Source: Oceanirhabdus seepicola (GTDB lineage: Bacteria; Bacillota; Clostridia; Clostridiales; Clostridiaceae). Taken from it: a DNA stretch of 64,000 nucleotides. The translations under genes were made by a program, and so were the position numbers. Below the pieces are notes generated by a model. It ran no database searches and was not told the DNA's origin. It was given only the letters and a program-made list of their open reading frames with translations. Positions 1-11,153 of the stretch are shown one piece after another. The stretch's first letter is position 1, and every line of letters starts with the position of its first letter. The stretch spans positions 1,178,001 to 1,242,000 of the forward strand of contig NZ_JAGSOJ010000002.1 in assembly GCF_023684385.1 (NCBI RefSeq), in the 5' to 3' direction.

Positions 1-1
1 T

Positions 2-1456
2 GATAAGATAAAGATTCTTTATGGAGGGCCAGAGGTTTCATATGACAGTGAAAATTTCTTTAAGAACAATCCTGGAGAATATTTAATTGAAGGTGAGGGA
101 GAGGAAACTTTCCGTGAATTCTTTTTACACTTAAAAGGAAAAATGAAACTAGAAGATATTAAAGGTCTTTATCATAAGGGAAATAAGGGTGAAATAATAT
201 ATAATGGACCTAGAGAAGCCATGGATATGAATAAAATTGTATTTCCTTATAGTGATGATGATGACTTGGAACATAAAATAGTTTATTATGAAGCCTCAAG
301 GGGGTGCCCATTTAACTGTAAGTATTGTTTATCCGCTACCTTGAAAAAACTTAGATTTCTTAATGTGGAAAGAGTAAAGAAAGAACTTAAATACTTAAGT
401 GATAAAGGGGTTCATTTAGTTAAATTTGTTGACAGAACATTTAATAGTGATAGAGTATTCTCAAGAGAATTATGGACATATCTCGGTGAGATGAATACTG
501 ATACTAAGTTCCATTTTGAAATATCAGCAGATCTTTTAAGAGATGAAGATATAGAAATACTTAAAAGATCTCCTAAAGATAGATTCCAGTTTGAGGTAGG
601 AGTGCAATCAACAGATAAAGCTGTTTTGAAAAATATCAATAGAATGGCTGAGTTTTCTAAAATTGCTGAAAATGTGAAAAAAGTTAAAGAATGTGGTAAT
701 ATCATGCAACATTTAGATTTGATAGCTGGGCTGCCTGGAGAAGATTTTGAAACTTTTAAGAAGTCTTTTAATGATGTTTATGAGATAAGACCTGATGAGA
801 TACAATTAGGATTCTTGAAATTAATTAAAGGTTCACCAATGAGAGCAGAAGCTGAAAAATGGGAAATGAAATATTCTCCTTATCAACCTTATGAAATTTT
901 GCAAACTAAGCACATATCCTACAGAGAATTGCTAAAACTAAAGAAGATAGAAGCTATGGTAAATAAATATTACAATAGTGGAAAATTTGAGAATATCATT
1001 AAGTTTTTCGAGAAAAAATTTGAAACACCATTTGATTTCTATTATGAGTTAGGTATGTTCTTTGAAAATAGAGGGTATTTCAGCAGAAATATTAGTAGTA
1101 AAGATTATTATAAAGTATTTTTAGAGTTTGGTGATAATATAGCTGAGGAAAAAATGTATGCATTGAAAGAAATTGTTAAATATGATTATTTATTATTTAA
1201 CAAAAAGAGATACGTCCCAGAGTTTTTAAACAGATTAAATGATAAAAAGTTTATGAATGAATGTAAAGAGTATGTTAAAGTAAACTATCCAGATATAGAT
1301 AGAAATTCCATAAATATAGAGAAATATGAAATTGATATACTATCTTTTATTCATAATGACGAAGTGAAGAAAAAGGAAAAATATCTACTTTATGACATTG
1401 GGAATAATGAAATTATTGATATAACAGATGGATTGCAAAAAGAAGGTATTATTTAG
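2..1456 (+). CDS. B12-binding radical SAM protein (DUF4080-type), 5'-truncated
   Basis: The reading frame is open from the first bases of the window, so the true start lies upstream; about 484 residues are visible. The first residues (LYGGPEVSYD) look like the end of a cobalamin-binding domain. They are followed by the radical SAM cluster motif CPFNCKYC, whose three cysteines bind a 4Fe-4S cluster used to cleave S-adenosylmethionine. The C-terminal ~170 residues resemble the extension of DUF4080-type B12-dependent radical SAM proteins. Such enzymes usually do radical methylation or rearrangement, but the substrate cannot be told from sequence. The family call is secure; the reaction is unknown. 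Confidence 0.85.
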   Translation, partial: DKIKILYGGPEVSYDSENFFKNNPGEYLIEGEGEETFREFFLHLKGKMKLEDIKGLYHKGNKGEIIYNGPREAMDMNKIVFPYSDDDDLEHKIVYYEASRGCPFNCKYCLSATLKKLRFLNVERVKKELKYLSDKGVHLVKFVDRTFNSDRVFSRELWTYLGEMNTDTKFHFEISADLLRDEDIEILKRSPKDRFQFEVGVQSTDKAVLKNINRMAEFSKIAENVKKVKECGNIMQHLDLIAGLPGEDFETFKKSFNDVYEIRPDEIQLGFLKLIKGSPMRAEAEKWEMKYSPYQPYEILQTKHISYRELLKLKKIEAMVNKYYNSGKFENIIKFFEKKFETPFDFYYELGMFFENRGYFSRNISSKDYYKVFLEFGDNIAEEKMYALKEIVKYDYLLFNKKRYVPEFLNRLNDKKFMNECKEYVKVNYPDIDRNSINIEKYEIDILSFIHNDEVKKKEKYLLYDIGNNEIIDITDGLQKEGII

Positions 1457-1499
1457 GCACGGCGCAAGCTGTGCTTATCATTAAGAGATTGAATGATAA
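1457..1499 (+). terminator. tandem hairpins after the radical SAM gene
   Basis: A 7-bp stem closed by a GCAA (GNRA) tetraloop at 1457-1474 is followed directly by an 8-bp stem, TTATCATT/AATGATAA, at 1475-1499. No clear T-run follows, so intrinsic termination is uncertain. The position just after the stop codon suggests a 3'-end structure. Confidence 0.4.
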
Positions 1500-1592
1500 G
1501 AAAAAATGTGCATTTAATTTTTAGAAAATTCCTTGAATTTTGAATGAGGAATGTTGATTGTTAAAATATATTACAACTTGTACAAATTTCTC

Positions 1593-1621
1593 TTGATTCT
1601 GAGTAAAAATGCAAGTATAAT
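1593..1621 (+). promoter_or_regulatory. sigma-A promoter of the V-ATPase operon
   Basis: TTGATT (1593-1598) and TATAAT (1616-1621) are separated by 17 bases, a near-consensus vegetative promoter. It lies about 130 bases upstream of the first V-ATPase gene and nothing similar is seen inside the operon. Confidence 0.75.
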
Positions 1622-1748
1622 AGATATTGTAATCATTACTACATAAAACAATATTGCTAAAGTAATAATGGTTAAAAGTTATTATATTAGCAGTATTAAT
1701 TAATTATATTAAACAATAATTAAGAATTTTAAAGAAGGTGGTGATAAA

Positions 1749-2075
1749 TTGGCAATGGAGGCGATTAATAAAATCAAACTAAGTGAGGATAAAGCAAAAG
1801 CACTAGTTGAGGACGCTATATCTAAGAAAAAGGAAATTTTAAAAGAAGCAGATAAGCTCTCAAAAGATAAGTATGAAAGTATAGTCAAATCTGCTAATTC
1901 AGAAAAAAATGAATTAATTGAAGAGGCTATCAAATCTGGAGAGCAAGAAGCAGCGCCTATTTTTGAAAGCGGTAAGGTAGAGGTGCAAGAGATACTACAT
2001 ATCGATGAAGAAAAAATAGTTAGTGCTGTAGAACTTATTAAAAAGAAGGTTGTGAATATAAATGGCAATAGTTAA
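1749..2075 (+). CDS. ntpH: V-type ATPase small stalk subunit (G/H type)
   Basis: A 108-residue, Lys/Glu/Ala-rich, heptad-like helix typical of the peripheral-stalk subunit that pairs with subunit E and links the catalytic head to subunit I. It opens the operon, as the corresponding gene does in enterococcal and clostridial V-ATPase operons. The start is TTG at 1749: AAGGTGGTG (1735-1743) lies five bases upstream, whereas the ATG at 1755 would be eleven bases away. It overlaps the next gene by 14 bases. Subunits of this family are named inconsistently (NtpF in Enterococcus hirae, NtpH in COG naming), so the symbol is approximate. Confidence 0.8.
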   Translation: MAMEAINKIKLSEDKAKALVEDAISKKKEILKEADKLSKDKYESIVKSANSEKNELIEEAIKSGEQEAAPIFESGKVEVQEILHIDEEKIVSAVELIKKKVVNINGNS

Positions 2076-4044
2076 AATGTTTAAATTCAACTTATTTGCG
2101 CTTCAATCTTCTAAAAAAGCATTGCTTGATAAGTTTCAAAAGCTTGAAGAGGTTCAATTTGTGGATTTTAATCTTCACAAAGCTGAAGAATCTGAATTCC
2201 TTAAGGCTGATGATAGTTCAATTGAAATCAATGATATCAATGATAAGATATCAGATGTGAATTTCGCATTGAAGTTACTAAATGAACATTCACCTGAAGA
2301 AAAAGGCTTTAAGGCTATGAAAGAGGGGAAAAAAGCTCTTACATATGAGAACTTGGAAAAAAGTTATTTAAAACTAAAATATGAAGAATATATTAAAGTT
2401 TTAAAAGAGCTTGATAAAAAATTAAACCTCCTAGGGAATGAAGAGAATAAGCTTTTAGGAGATATAGAAGCATTAGTTCCTTGGTTGAATCTTGACATAG
2501 GGCTTAAAGATATTGAAGACTTAAATGCTTGTATTGTTGAGATTGGAACGATACCACTTAAAAACATTGAATCTTTTAAAAAGGTACTTCAAGAGAGTGA
2601 TGAAGAATTTTATTTAGAAGAGATAAATGCTGATAATGATGGTTGCAAAGTACTAATAGCAGGTTTAAAAGAAAAGAAAGAAATCTTAGATGAAATATTA
2701 ATTTCTAACTCATTTAGTAAAGTGAATATAAAATTTACAAAGAAACCTTCTGATGAAATTTCTGGTCATAAAAAAAGAATTAAAGAAATCAGAAGTGAAA
2801 TAACTAAAACTATTGAAGAAATCAAGAAACATAGTAGCCATAAGGAAGAATTTAGGATTGCATATGAATTCCTTTCAGCAGAATTAAGAAAGTTACAGTG
2901 TTATACGAATTTTAGTAAGAGTGATAACATTGTAATTATGAATGGATGGGTTACTGAAGACGCTAAAGAAAAGTTTGAAAGTGGGATTAAGGAAGTTTGT
3001 GGAGAGTATTATTATTTAGAAGCAAATGAGGCTCAAGATGAAGCTAATATTCCAATCAAGCTTAAAGGAAATGCTTTCACTGAAGCATTCCATAGTATTA
3101 CTGAGATGTATAGTTTGCCAAATTATAAAGAGATTGATCCAACCCCTGTATTATCATTCTTCTACATTATATTCTTTGGAATGATGTTATCAGATGCAGG
3201 TTATGGAGTACTCATGGTTATAGGTACTGGAATTGTGATAAAGAAATTTAATTTAGATAAGAAAACTAAGAATTTCATGAAACTATTCTTCTATCTTGGA
3301 ATATCAACAATAGTTTGGGGATTAATATATGGAGCATTCTTTGGAGATATCTTAACTGCTCAATATTTAGGAAGCGAAACTGGATTACTAAGTTACTTTA
3401 ACAATCCGTTACTAGACACTCAAAAACAAGTGTCAGAAATATTAATAATTTCAATTATTTTTGGTGTTATTCATGTTTATGTAGGATTATTCATGAAAGC
3501 ATATTTATTGTTTAGAGAGAAAAAATATTTTGATATTATTTGTGACGTTTGTACATGGTATGCAGCAGTAACAGGGTTAATATTATGGTTAGGTGGAATA
3601 AGTCCAACAATAGGAATGATTCTTTCAATTGCCGGACTTGGCGGATTATTATTGACACAAGGAAGAGATGCAGAATCTATCGGTGGAAAAATCGGTGGAG
3701 GAGTGTATGGTCTTTATGGAATAACAGGATATATAGGAGATATAGTTTCATACTCAAGACTTATGGCATTAGGGCTTGCTACAGGAAGTATATCAATGGC
3801 ATTTAATAGTATAGTTGCATTAGTTGGAAACTCAGGAGTAAATTTTGCCTTGAAGCTTGTACTTGTATTACTTTTATTTATACCATTACATTTGTTTAAC
3901 TTTGGTATTAATGGACTTGGAACTTACGTGCACACTTCAAGATTACAATATCTAGAGTTCTTTAATAAGTTTTACGAAGGTGGCGGAAATAAGTTTAAGC
4001 CTTTAGAAGCAGAAAAGAAATACTTTGAGATTTGTGAAAAATAA
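2062..4044 (+). CDS. ntpI: V-type ATP synthase subunit I (membrane stator, a-like)
   Basis: 660 residues, the usual length. The N-terminal ~330 residues are soluble with long helices that contact the peripheral stalks. From about residue 350 come seven or so membrane segments forming the ion half-channels. The conserved stretch DIVSYSRLMALGLA carries the essential arginine that faces the rotor-ring glutamate. The ATG at 2062 follows AAGAAGGTTGTG inside the end of the preceding gene, a sign of translational coupling. It works with the K ring encoded next to convert ion flux to rotation. Confidence 0.95.
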   Translation: MAIVKMFKFNLFALQSSKKALLDKFQKLEEVQFVDFNLHKAEESEFLKADDSSIEINDINDKISDVNFALKLLNEHSPEEKGFKAMKEGKKALTYENLEKSYLKLKYEEYIKVLKELDKKLNLLGNEENKLLGDIEALVPWLNLDIGLKDIEDLNACIVEIGTIPLKNIESFKKVLQESDEEFYLEEINADNDGCKVLIAGLKEKKEILDEILISNSFSKVNIKFTKKPSDEISGHKKRIKEIRSEITKTIEEIKKHSSHKEEFRIAYEFLSAELRKLQCYTNFSKSDNIVIMNGWVTEDAKEKFESGIKEVCGEYYYLEANEAQDEANIPIKLKGNAFTEAFHSITEMYSLPNYKEIDPTPVLSFFYIIFFGMMLSDAGYGVLMVIGTGIVIKKFNLDKKTKNFMKLFFYLGISTIVWGLIYGAFFGDILTAQYLGSETGLLSYFNNPLLDTQKQVSEILIISIIFGVIHVYVGLFMKAYLLFREKKYFDIICDVCTWYAAVTGLILWLGGISPTIGMILSIAGLGGLLLTQGRDAESIGGKIGGGVYGLYGITGYIGDIVSYSRLMALGLATGSISMAFNSIVALVGNSGVNFALKLVLVLLLFIPLHLFNFGINGLGTYVHTSRLQYLEFFNKFYEGGGNKFKPLEAEKKYFEICEK

Positions 4045-4059
4045 TCAGTTTATAATTGA

Positions 4060-4575
<516 letters not shown>

Positions 4576-4602
4576 TTAAAAAAAAAAGTTAGGGTGAAGA
4601 AG

Positions 4603-5199
4603 ATGGCTAATTTAGAGAAGTTAACAAATAAAATTGTTGAGGAAGCTAAAATCGAGGCTGATAGAATTTTAAAAGAAGCCGAAGAAGAAAAATCAAAGCT
4701 TATCTCATCCATGGAGAAAAAAGGAAATAAAGAAAAAGAATTAATTCTTGAAAAGGCTAAAAGAGAAGCTGAACTTAGAAGAGGAAGAGTTGTTTCTAAT
4801 GCAAAGTTGAAAATTAGAAATGATAAACTAGAAGCTAAGCAAGGTATATTGGATAAGGTTTTTGAAAAATCTGTGATGGAATTAAATCTTTTAGATGGTA
4901 AAAGTAAAATTGAATTCATTAAAAAAACTATTAATGAAATCGATCTTGCTGGTGATGAGGAAATTATACTAAGCAATGATATTATTGAAGTATTTGAAAA
5001 AGAACATTTAGAAGAAATGAATGAAAAGCTTAAATCTAGTGGTAAAAAAGGCGAATTAAAAGTTTGTAAAGAGGATAGGAATCTTAAAGGCGGATTTATA
5101 ATTAGCAAAAATGGAATAGAACTTAACTGGTCATTCCAAGCTATAGTTGAGAATTTAAGAGAAGAGCTTGAAAGTGAAATTCTTGCAATCCTATTCTAA
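4603..5199 (+). CDS. ntpE: V-type ATP synthase subunit E (peripheral stalk)
   Basis: 198 residues. The N-terminal ~110 form a charged coiled coil (repeated EEAK/EAEEEK pattern) and the C-terminal part is the globular head-binding domain. ATG 4603 was chosen over the in-frame GTG at 4594 because AGGGTGA (4591-4597) sits five bases before the ATG and overlaps the GTG. Subunit E pairs with the small H/G subunit to form the stator stalks that keep the A3B3 head from turning. Confidence 0.9.
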   Translation: MANLEKLTNKIVEEAKIEADRILKEAEEEKSKLISSMEKKGNKEKELILEKAKREAELRRGRVVSNAKLKIRNDKLEAKQGILDKVFEKSVMELNLLDGKSKIEFIKKTINEIDLAGDEEIILSNDIIEVFEKEHLEEMNEKLKSSGKKGELKVCKEDRNLKGGFIISKNGIELNWSFQAIVENLREELESEILAILF

Positions 5200-5239
5200 A
5201 TGGCTTTGAAAAAGAAAAAGTTGAAAGAGGTGAAAACCT

Positions 5240-6244
5240 GTGATTGATAACACTATATTCATTCAAGCTGTGTCTCATATAAGAGCATTGGAACTTTATC
5301 TTTTAGATGAGGGAAAACTTAACAGAATGATTGAGAGTTCAACTGGTGACGAAGCCATGAAAATTCTAGCTGAAACAGTATACGGTCAATATATATCAAA
5401 ATTAGAGCGTACAGAAGATTATGAATATATGCTGGGTGAAGAACTTAAAAGTGTCTACAATGAGATGTATAAAGTTTCTCCAGATAGAAGAATAATCGAT
5501 ATAATGGGCGTTAGATATGATTATCATAATATTAAAACATTACTTAAAGCTAAGTTCTTGAATAAAAATTTAGATGAAATACTTATACCTATTGGAATGT
5601 ATAGTATTGAGAAATTAAAGAACACTTTAGATAATGAAGATTTTTATGATATTAAAGGTAGGATGAGAACTGGAATAGAAGAAAGTTTAAATGATTATGA
5701 AAAATATTCAGATCCACAACGTGTAGATATGATAATGGATAAATATATGTACATAGATATGTATGAGATGTCAAAAGAAATAGGGGATCCATTCATAGAA
5801 AAATACGTAAAAATGAGTATTGACGTAACTAATATTACAACTTTCTTCAGAATAAAAAAGCAGAAAAAAGAAAAGCTGTTTTTAGAGTTTGCACTACTAA
5901 GTAATGGATATATTGATTTGGATATTTATAATGAATATTACAATGATTCAGCTGAAAATTTTGCATCAAGAATAGCTCATACTGATTATTATGATCTAGT
6001 AAGAGATGGTGTTGAAGAACTTTCAAAGAGTGGTAAATTAAGTACACTTGAAATGTTAAGAGATAATTTTATTATGAATATGATAAAAGATGCAAAATAT
6101 GTGAGCTTTGGAAGTGAACCAATCATAGCATATATATTTGGAAAAGAATCTGAATTGAAAGCTATCAGAACCATAATGGTTGGTAAACTTAATAATATTG
6201 AGCCAGATTTGATTAAGGGAAGGCTGCGTGATATTTATGTATAA
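5240..6244 (+). CDS. ntpC: V-type ATP synthase subunit C (central socket, d-like)
   Basis: 334 residues, typical of the funnel-shaped subunit that couples the central shaft to the K ring. The start is GTG at 5240, preceded by AGAGGTG (5226-5232). It is alpha-helical and acidic, with no membrane segment. Its 3' end overlaps the start of the next gene by a few bases, which suggests translational coupling. Identity rests on operon position and overall similarity rather than one catalytic motif. Confidence 0.9.
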   Translation: MIDNTIFIQAVSHIRALELYLLDEGKLNRMIESSTGDEAMKILAETVYGQYISKLERTEDYEYMLGEELKSVYNEMYKVSPDRRIIDIMGVRYDYHNIKTLLKAKFLNKNLDEILIPIGMYSIEKLKNTLDNEDFYDIKGRMRTGIEESLNDYEKYSDPQRVDMIMDKYMYIDMYEMSKEIGDPFIEKYVKMSIDVTNITTFFRIKKQKKEKLFLEFALLSNGYIDLDIYNEYYNDSAENFASRIAHTDYYDLVRDGVEELSKSGKLSTLEMLRDNFIMNMIKDAKYVSFGSEPIIAYIFGKESELKAIRTIMVGKLNNIEPDLIKGRLRDIYV

Positions 6245-6545
6245 GATCGGAGTTGTAGGGGATAAAGATTCCATTTTAGCATTTAAAGCTATAGGAATAG
6301 AAGTTTATCCTGTTGTAGGAGCAGAAGAAAGTAGAAAAACAATAGATAGACTGGCAAGAGATAAGTACGGAATTATTTTTGTGACTGAACAAGTTGCAGC
6401 AGAAATACCAGACACTATTGAAAGATATGATAAAACAATGCTTCCTGCCGTTATATTGATTCCAAGTAATCAAGGTTCACTTAATATTGGAATGAAAAGA
6501 ATTAGTGATAATGTAGAAAAAGCAGTAGGAGTTAATATTCTATAG
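6237..6545 (+). CDS. ntpF: V-type ATP synthase subunit F (central shaft)
   Basis: 102 residues from ATG 6237, beginning [16 protein letters not shown], the standard N-terminus of this small Rossmann-like subunit, which binds subunit D in the rotor shaft. It overlaps the end of ntpC by eight bases. AAGGGAAGG (6215-6223) is 13 bases from this ATG and only four from an in-frame GTG at 6228, so a start three codons earlier is possible. Enterococcal nomenclature calls this subunit NtpG. Confidence 0.88.
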   Translation: MYKIGVVGDKDSILAFKAIGIEVYPVVGAEESRKTIDRLARDKYGIIFVTEQVAAEIPDTIERYDKTMLPAVILIPSNQGSLNIGMKRISDNVEKAVGVNIL

Positions 6546-6562
6546 AAAGGTAGGTAGTTGAC

Positions 6563-8335
6563 TTGAAAATCGGTAAGATATTTAAAGTATCTGGTCCTCT
6601 AGTTGTTGCCGAAAACATGGATGAAGCTAACGTTTATGACGTTGTTAGAGTTGGTGAAAGAGGATTAGTTGGAGAAATTATAGAAATGAGAGGCGATAGA
6701 GCTTCTATACAGGTTTACGAGGAAACTTCAGGTATTGGACCAGGGGACCCAGTTAAGACAACTGGAGAACCGTTAAGTGTTGAACTTGGACCAGGAATTA
6801 TGGAGTGCATGTTTGATGGAATTCAAAGACCACTTAATAGTATCATGGAGAAGGTTGGTAACTTCCTAACTAAGGGAGTTGAAGTTCCATCATTAGATAG
6901 AGAAAAGAAATGGCATTTTGTACCTACTGCAAAGGTAGGTGATGAAGTTGAAGGCGGTACTATTATTGGTGCTGTTCAAGAAACTTCAGTTATTAGTCAT
7001 AAAATAATGGTTCCTCATGGAGTTAAAGGTAAGATAAAGAGTATAAATGAAGGTGAATTCACTGTAGTTGAAACTGTTGCAGTAGTTGAAACTGAAAATG
7101 GTGATAAAGAAGTAATGATGATGCAAAAATGGCCTGTAAGAAACGGTAGACCTTACAAGCAGAAGTTAAACCCTGTTGAACCACTTGTAACAGGACAAAG
7201 AATTATAGATACTTTCTTCCCTGTTGCTAAAGGAGGAACTGCATGTGTACCAGGACCATTCGGAAGTGGTAAAACAGTTGTTCAACATCAATTAGCTAAA
7301 TGGGGAGACGCTGAGATTGTTGTTTATGTTGGATGTGGAGAGCGTGGTAATGAGATGACGGACGTTCTTAATGAATTCCCAGAGTTAATTGACCCTAAAA
7401 CTGGAGAATCATTAATGAAGAGAACAACTCTTATTGCAAATACATCTAATATGCCAGTTGCAGCGAGAGAGGCATCTATATATACTGGATTAACTCTTGG
7501 AGAATATTTCAGAGATATGGGTTATTCTGTAGCTATGATGGCAGACTCTACATCTAGATGGGCAGAGGCTTTAAGAGAGATGTCTGGTAGACTTGAAGAG
7601 ATGCCTGGTGATGAAGGTTACCCTGCATATCTTGGATCAAGAGCAGCTGATATATATGAGAGAGCTGGAAAAGTTGTTTGTTTAGGTGGAGAAGATAGAG
7701 AAGGTGCACTTACAATGATTGGTGCGGTTTCACCTCCAGGAGGAGACCTTTCAGAGCCAGTTACACAGGCTACTTTAAGAATTGTTAAGGTTTTCTGGGG
7801 ACTTGATTCACAGTTAGCATATAAGAGACACTTCCCAGCGATTAACTGGTTGAACTCATATTCATTATATAATGAAAAAATTGGTGGATGGATGAATGAG
7901 AATGTTGCAAGTGATTGGACAAAACTTACAACAGGAGCAATGGCTTTATTACAAGATGAAGCTAAATTAGAAGAGATTGTTAGACTTGTTGGTATTGATG
8001 CCTTATCTGAAAGTGATAGATTAAAACTTGAAGTTGCAAAGTCAATTAGAGAGGACTATTTAATGCAGAATGCATTCCACGAAGTTGATACATTTGCATC
8101 TCTTGATAAGCAATATAAAATGTTAAGATTAATTCTTACTTTTAAAGATGAAGCAGAGAAAGCTATAAAAGCTGGAGTATATTTAGAAAAGATTCTTAAG
8201 ATGGAAATAAGAGATAGAATTGCAAGAGTTAAGTATATTCCAGAAAGTGAAATGAATAGAGTTGATTCAGTCTTCGATGACTTAAGCAAGGATATGGAAA
8301 AAATAATCAGCGAAGAAGGTGTCGGTAATGCTTAA
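6563..8335 (+). CDS. ntpA: V-type ATP synthase catalytic subunit A
   Basis: 590 residues with the Walker A loop GPFGSGKT at residues 231-238. It also has the ~90-residue non-homologous insertion after residue 110 that distinguishes A subunits from F-type beta subunits. It hydrolyses or makes ATP at the A/B interface. The start is TTG 6563, eight bases after AGGTAGG (6548-6554); the alternative TTG at 6558 is out of frame. The last eight bases overlap the start of ntpB. Confidence 0.97.
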   Translation: MKIGKIFKVSGPLVVAENMDEANVYDVVRVGERGLVGEIIEMRGDRASIQVYEETSGIGPGDPVKTTGEPLSVELGPGIMECMFDGIQRPLNSIMEKVGNFLTKGVEVPSLDREKKWHFVPTAKVGDEVEGGTIIGAVQETSVISHKIMVPHGVKGKIKSINEGEFTVVETVAVVETENGDKEVMMMQKWPVRNGRPYKQKLNPVEPLVTGQRIIDTFFPVAKGGTACVPGPFGSGKTVVQHQLAKWGDAEIVVYVGCGERGNEMTDVLNEFPELIDPKTGESLMKRTTLIANTSNMPVAAREASIYTGLTLGEYFRDMGYSVAMMADSTSRWAEALREMSGRLEEMPGDEGYPAYLGSRAADIYERAGKVVCLGGEDREGALTMIGAVSPPGGDLSEPVTQATLRIVKVFWGLDSQLAYKRHFPAINWLNSYSLYNEKIGGWMNENVASDWTKLTTGAMALLQDEAKLEEIVRLVGIDALSESDRLKLEVAKSIREDYLMQNAFHEVDTFASLDKQYKMLRLILTFKDEAEKAIKAGVYLEKILKMEIRDRIARVKYIPESEMNRVDSVFDDLSKDMEKIISEEGVGNA

Positions 8336-9710
8336 AGAATACAGAACGGTAAAAGAAGTTGTTGGTCCTTTAATGCTTGTTGACCAAGTTGAAGGAGTAA
8401 AATTTGATGAGCTAGTAGAGATAGAACTTCATACTGGCGAAAAAAGAAGAGGTAGAGTTCTTGAGGTTAACGGAGATAAGGCAGTTGTTCAGTTATTTGA
8501 AAGTTCTGCTGGAATAAACCTTAAGGGAGCTAAAGTTAGATTTGAAGGTAAACCTCTAGAACTTGGCGTATCAGAAGATATGTTGGGAAGAGTATTTGAT
8601 GGTCTTGGTAGACCTAAAGATGGTGGACCAAAGATTATACCTGATAAAAAGCTGGATATAAATGGAGAGCCTATTAACCCTGTAGCAAGAAACTACCCTG
8701 ATGAGTTTATTCAAACTGGAGTATCAGCAATTGATGGATTAAATACATTAGTAAGAGGACAGAAACTTCCAGTTTTCTCAGGTTCAGGTCTTCCTCATGC
8801 TGAACTTGCTGCACAAATCGCTAGACAGGCAAAAGTTAAAGATTCAGATTCTAAATTCGTTGTTGTTTTTGCAGCTATAGGTATTACTTTTGAAGAGGCT
8901 CAGTTCTTTGTTGATGACTTTACAAAAACAGGTGCAATTGATAGAACTGTTTTATTCATGAACTTAGCAAATGACCCAGCAATCGAGAGAATAGCAACAC
9001 CAAGAATGGCGCTTACAGCTGCGGAATACTTAGCTTATGAGAGAGGTATGCACGTACTTGTTATAATGACTGACCTTACAAACTACTGTGAGGCACTTAG
9101 AGAAGTATCTGCTGCTAGAAAAGAAGTTCCGGGAAGAAGAGGATATCCAGGATACCTATACACTGACCTTTCTACTTTATATGAAAGAGCAGGAAGAATT
9201 AAGGGGCTTGAGGGATCTATCACTCAAATTCCAATTTTAACAATGCCAGAGGATGATAAAACACATCCAATTCCAGACTTAACAGGATACATCACTGAAG
9301 GACAGATTATTCTTTCAAGAGAACTGTATAAGCAAGGGATAATGCCACCTATAAATGTTCTTCCTTCTTTATCAAGACTAAAAGATAAGGGTATTGGTAA
9401 GGAAAAGACTAGAGAAGATCATGCAGATACAATGAACCAATTGTTTGCTGGTTATGCTCAAGGAATACAAGCAAAAGAGCTTGCTGTTATCCTTGGTGAG
9501 TCAGCACTTTCAGAAAGTGATAGAGCTTTTGCAAAGTTCGCTGATGAATTTGAGAAGAGATATGTTTCACAAGGATTCGAAGCTAATAGAATGGTTGAAG
9601 ATACATTGAATCTTGGTTGGGAGTTATTATCTATCCTACCTAAAACAGAACTTAAGAGAATCAGAGATGAATATATTGATAAGTACTTACCTAAAAGAGA
9701 GGGTGAGTAA
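8328..9710 (+). CDS. ntpB: V-type ATP synthase non-catalytic subunit B
   Basis: 460 residues, starting [18 protein letters not shown], the usual B-subunit N-terminus. The P-loop is replaced by SGSGLPHAE, as expected for the non-catalytic nucleotide-site partner of subunit A. ATG 8328 was preferred to GTG 8319 because GAAGAAGGTG (8312-8321) overlaps the latter and lies six bases from the ATG. It overlaps ntpA by eight bases. It forms the A3B3 hexamer with NtpA. Confidence 0.97.
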   Translation: MLKEYRTVKEVVGPLMLVDQVEGVKFDELVEIELHTGEKRRGRVLEVNGDKAVVQLFESSAGINLKGAKVRFEGKPLELGVSEDMLGRVFDGLGRPKDGGPKIIPDKKLDINGEPINPVARNYPDEFIQTGVSAIDGLNTLVRGQKLPVFSGSGLPHAELAAQIARQAKVKDSDSKFVVVFAAIGITFEEAQFFVDDFTKTGAIDRTVLFMNLANDPAIERIATPRMALTAAEYLAYERGMHVLVIMTDLTNYCEALREVSAARKEVPGRRGYPGYLYTDLSTLYERAGRIKGLEGSITQIPILTMPEDDKTHPIPDLTGYITEGQIILSRELYKQGIMPPINVLPSLSRLKDKGIGKEKTREDHADTMNQLFAGYAQGIQAKELAVILGESALSESDRAFAKFADEFEKRYVSQGFEANRMVEDTLNLGWELLSILPKTELKRIRDEYIDKYLPKREGE

Positions 9711-9712
9711 GA

Positions 9713-10375
9713 TTGGCTACTAATAAATTGAACGTTAATCCTACTAGAATGGTGAAGACCCAATTAAATAAAAGATTATTAACAGCTACAAGAGGGCACA
9801 AGCTATTAAAAGATAAACAAGATGAATTAATGAGAAGATTTATTGAGCTCGTAAAATATAATAATAAACTTAGAAAAGAAGTTGAAGAACAATTAGAAGG
9901 TTCTTTTAAAGATTTTGTAATGGCTAGAGCTGTCATGTCAGATGAGTTCTTAGAACAGGCTATAGCTTATCCAAAAGAGAACATAAGTCTAGATGTTCAA
10001 ACTAAGAATGTTATGAGTGTTAATGTTCCTATAATGAAGTTTATGAGGAAATTAGAAGGTGATGAGGGAAGCATATATCCTTATGGATTTGCTAATACAT
10101 CAGCTGAACTTGATGAATCTCTTGAAAAGATATATAATATTCTACCAAAGTTATTAGAACTTGCTGAGGTGGAGAAATCTTGTCAGCTTATGGCTGATGA
10201 AATAGAAAAGACAAGAAGAAGAGTTAATGCTCTTGAATACATGACTATTCCTAATCTTACTGAGACTATCAAATTTATCAAGATGAAGCTTGATGAAAAT
10301 GAAAGAAGTTCAATAACTAGACTTATGAAGGTTAAGAGTATGATGGAAGAAGCAGCTAAAAACGCTGAAGGTTAA
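9713..10375 (+). CDS. ntpD: V-type ATP synthase subunit D (rotor shaft)
   Basis: 220 residues, starting [13 protein letters not shown], with the long N- and C-terminal helices of the central-shaft coiled coil that rotates inside A3B3. The start is TTG 9713, two bases after the ntpB stop, with GAGAGGGTGAG as ribosome binding site inside the end of ntpB. It is the last gene of the operon; a strong terminator overlaps its stop codon. Confidence 0.95.
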   Translation: MATNKLNVNPTRMVKTQLNKRLLTATRGHKLLKDKQDELMRRFIELVKYNNKLRKEVEEQLEGSFKDFVMARAVMSDEFLEQAIAYPKENISLDVQTKNVMSVNVPIMKFMRKLEGDEGSIYPYGFANTSAELDESLEKIYNILPKLLELAEVEKSCQLMADEIEKTRRRVNALEYMTIPNLTETIKFIKMKLDENERSSITRLMKVKSMMEEAAKNAEG

Positions 10376-10410
10376 AGAAGAAGGGGAAATTCTCCCTTCT
10401 TCTTTATTTT
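10374..10410 (+). terminator. intrinsic terminator of the V-ATPase operon
   Basis: A perfect 12-bp stem, AAAGAAGAAGGG / CCCTTCTTCTTT, with an eight-base loop is followed by a T-rich tail. It starts within the ntpD stop codon and ends the operon cleanly. Confidence 0.88.
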
Positions 10411-10469
10411 CTTATAAACTCAAAAAATTTCTGAAGAATAAAAAACGAGAAAAACATATCAGAAACATC

Positions 10470-10522
10470 CAGCATTATACATTATTAATTATGCATTCTC
10501 AATTTGTTTTTTACATGTATTT
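10470..10522 (-). repeat. decayed copy of the dispersed hairpin repeat (arm only)
   Basis: The stretch cagaaacatccagcatta followed by short A/T words resembles the arm of the much better preserved copy ending at 11392 (cagaaacatccagcgttg). Only the arm is recognisable. With the element at 10634-10790, it accounts for much of the 426-base gap between ntpD and the next gene. Confidence 0.4.
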
Positions 10523-10633
10523 ATATTATAATTATTTATAAGTGAAATTTTGAGAAGTAGATGAGTTTTTACTATGGAATATGACTCTTATATATAGTAA
10601 GATAAACAACTTAGAATATAATATAAATAATGT

Positions 10634-10790
10634 ATATGAAAATAAATAACAAGTCAAACATGCGACGGATATTTTCAGATGTACCAAGAGTTGAGGTTCG
10701 CTGATAAATACATTATTAGTTGGTTCAAAGGATGAAGATGGTACATCGTATACCTATGACTGTTATTTATTTGAATATGCATAATATAGG
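10634..10790 (+). ncRNA. candidate structured leader element, copy 1
   Basis: A long-range stem joins AAATAAATAACAAGTCA (10640-10656, one bulge) to its complement at 10757-10772. Inside it is a 9-bp stem GATGTACCA (10678-10686) / TGGTACATC (10739-10747). Inside that, GCTGATAA (10700-10707) pairs with TTATTAGT (10713-10720). The conserved word GGTTC flands both sides of the central hairpin. The element ends 12 bases before the start codon at 10802. A homologous copy at 20240-20405 keeps all three stems with different bases, which argues for an RNA or DNA structure under selection. It matches no riboswitch class I know. Confidence 0.5.
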
Positions 10791-10801
10791 GGGAAGTATA
10801 G

Positions 10802-11140
10802 ATGATAGAAAAAGAAAGCAAATTAGTTATGATTGAAGAGATGAAACTTAAGGAGATAAGACTTGCTCTTAATGAATTAAAGCTTTCAGTTGGTGATCCA
10901 CAACTAAGAAAAAAGGTTGAGAAATTAATAAATCTTCTTGAAGGTGAAAAGGTAGAAGAAAACGAAAATATTGCAGATATTATTTATAAAAAGATGAAAA
11001 ACACAGATGATTCAGAGCTTAATGTAAAATTGTACATGCTATATAGAAAACTTGAAGAGGGAAAAGTTGATGATGCAGAGGCATTAAGACAATATAACCT
11101 GTATGTAGGACAAGAATATAATAGTGGATATGTTTTTTAA
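10802..11140 (+). CDS. hypothetical protein, 112 residues
   Basis: I do not recognise this protein. It is charged and predicted almost wholly helical, with no membrane segment, cysteine or catalytic motif. Its C-terminus is more hydrophobic and aromatic (YNLYVGQEYNSGYVF). The ATG at 10802 follows a purine-rich AGGGGGAAG. It lies directly downstream of the structured element at 10634-10790 and directly upstream of a dispersed hairpin repeat, and stands alone between the V-ATPase operon and a minus-strand selenoprotein. Codon use matches its neighbours, so the gene is probably real; no function is proposed. Confidence 0.6.
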   Translation: MIEKESKLVMIEEMKLKEIRLALNELKLSVGDPQLRKKVEKLINLLEGEKVEENENIADIIYKKMKNTDDSELNVKLYMLYRKLEEGKVDDAEALRQYNLYVGQEYNSGYVF

Positions 11141-11153
11141 GACAAATTTTAAA

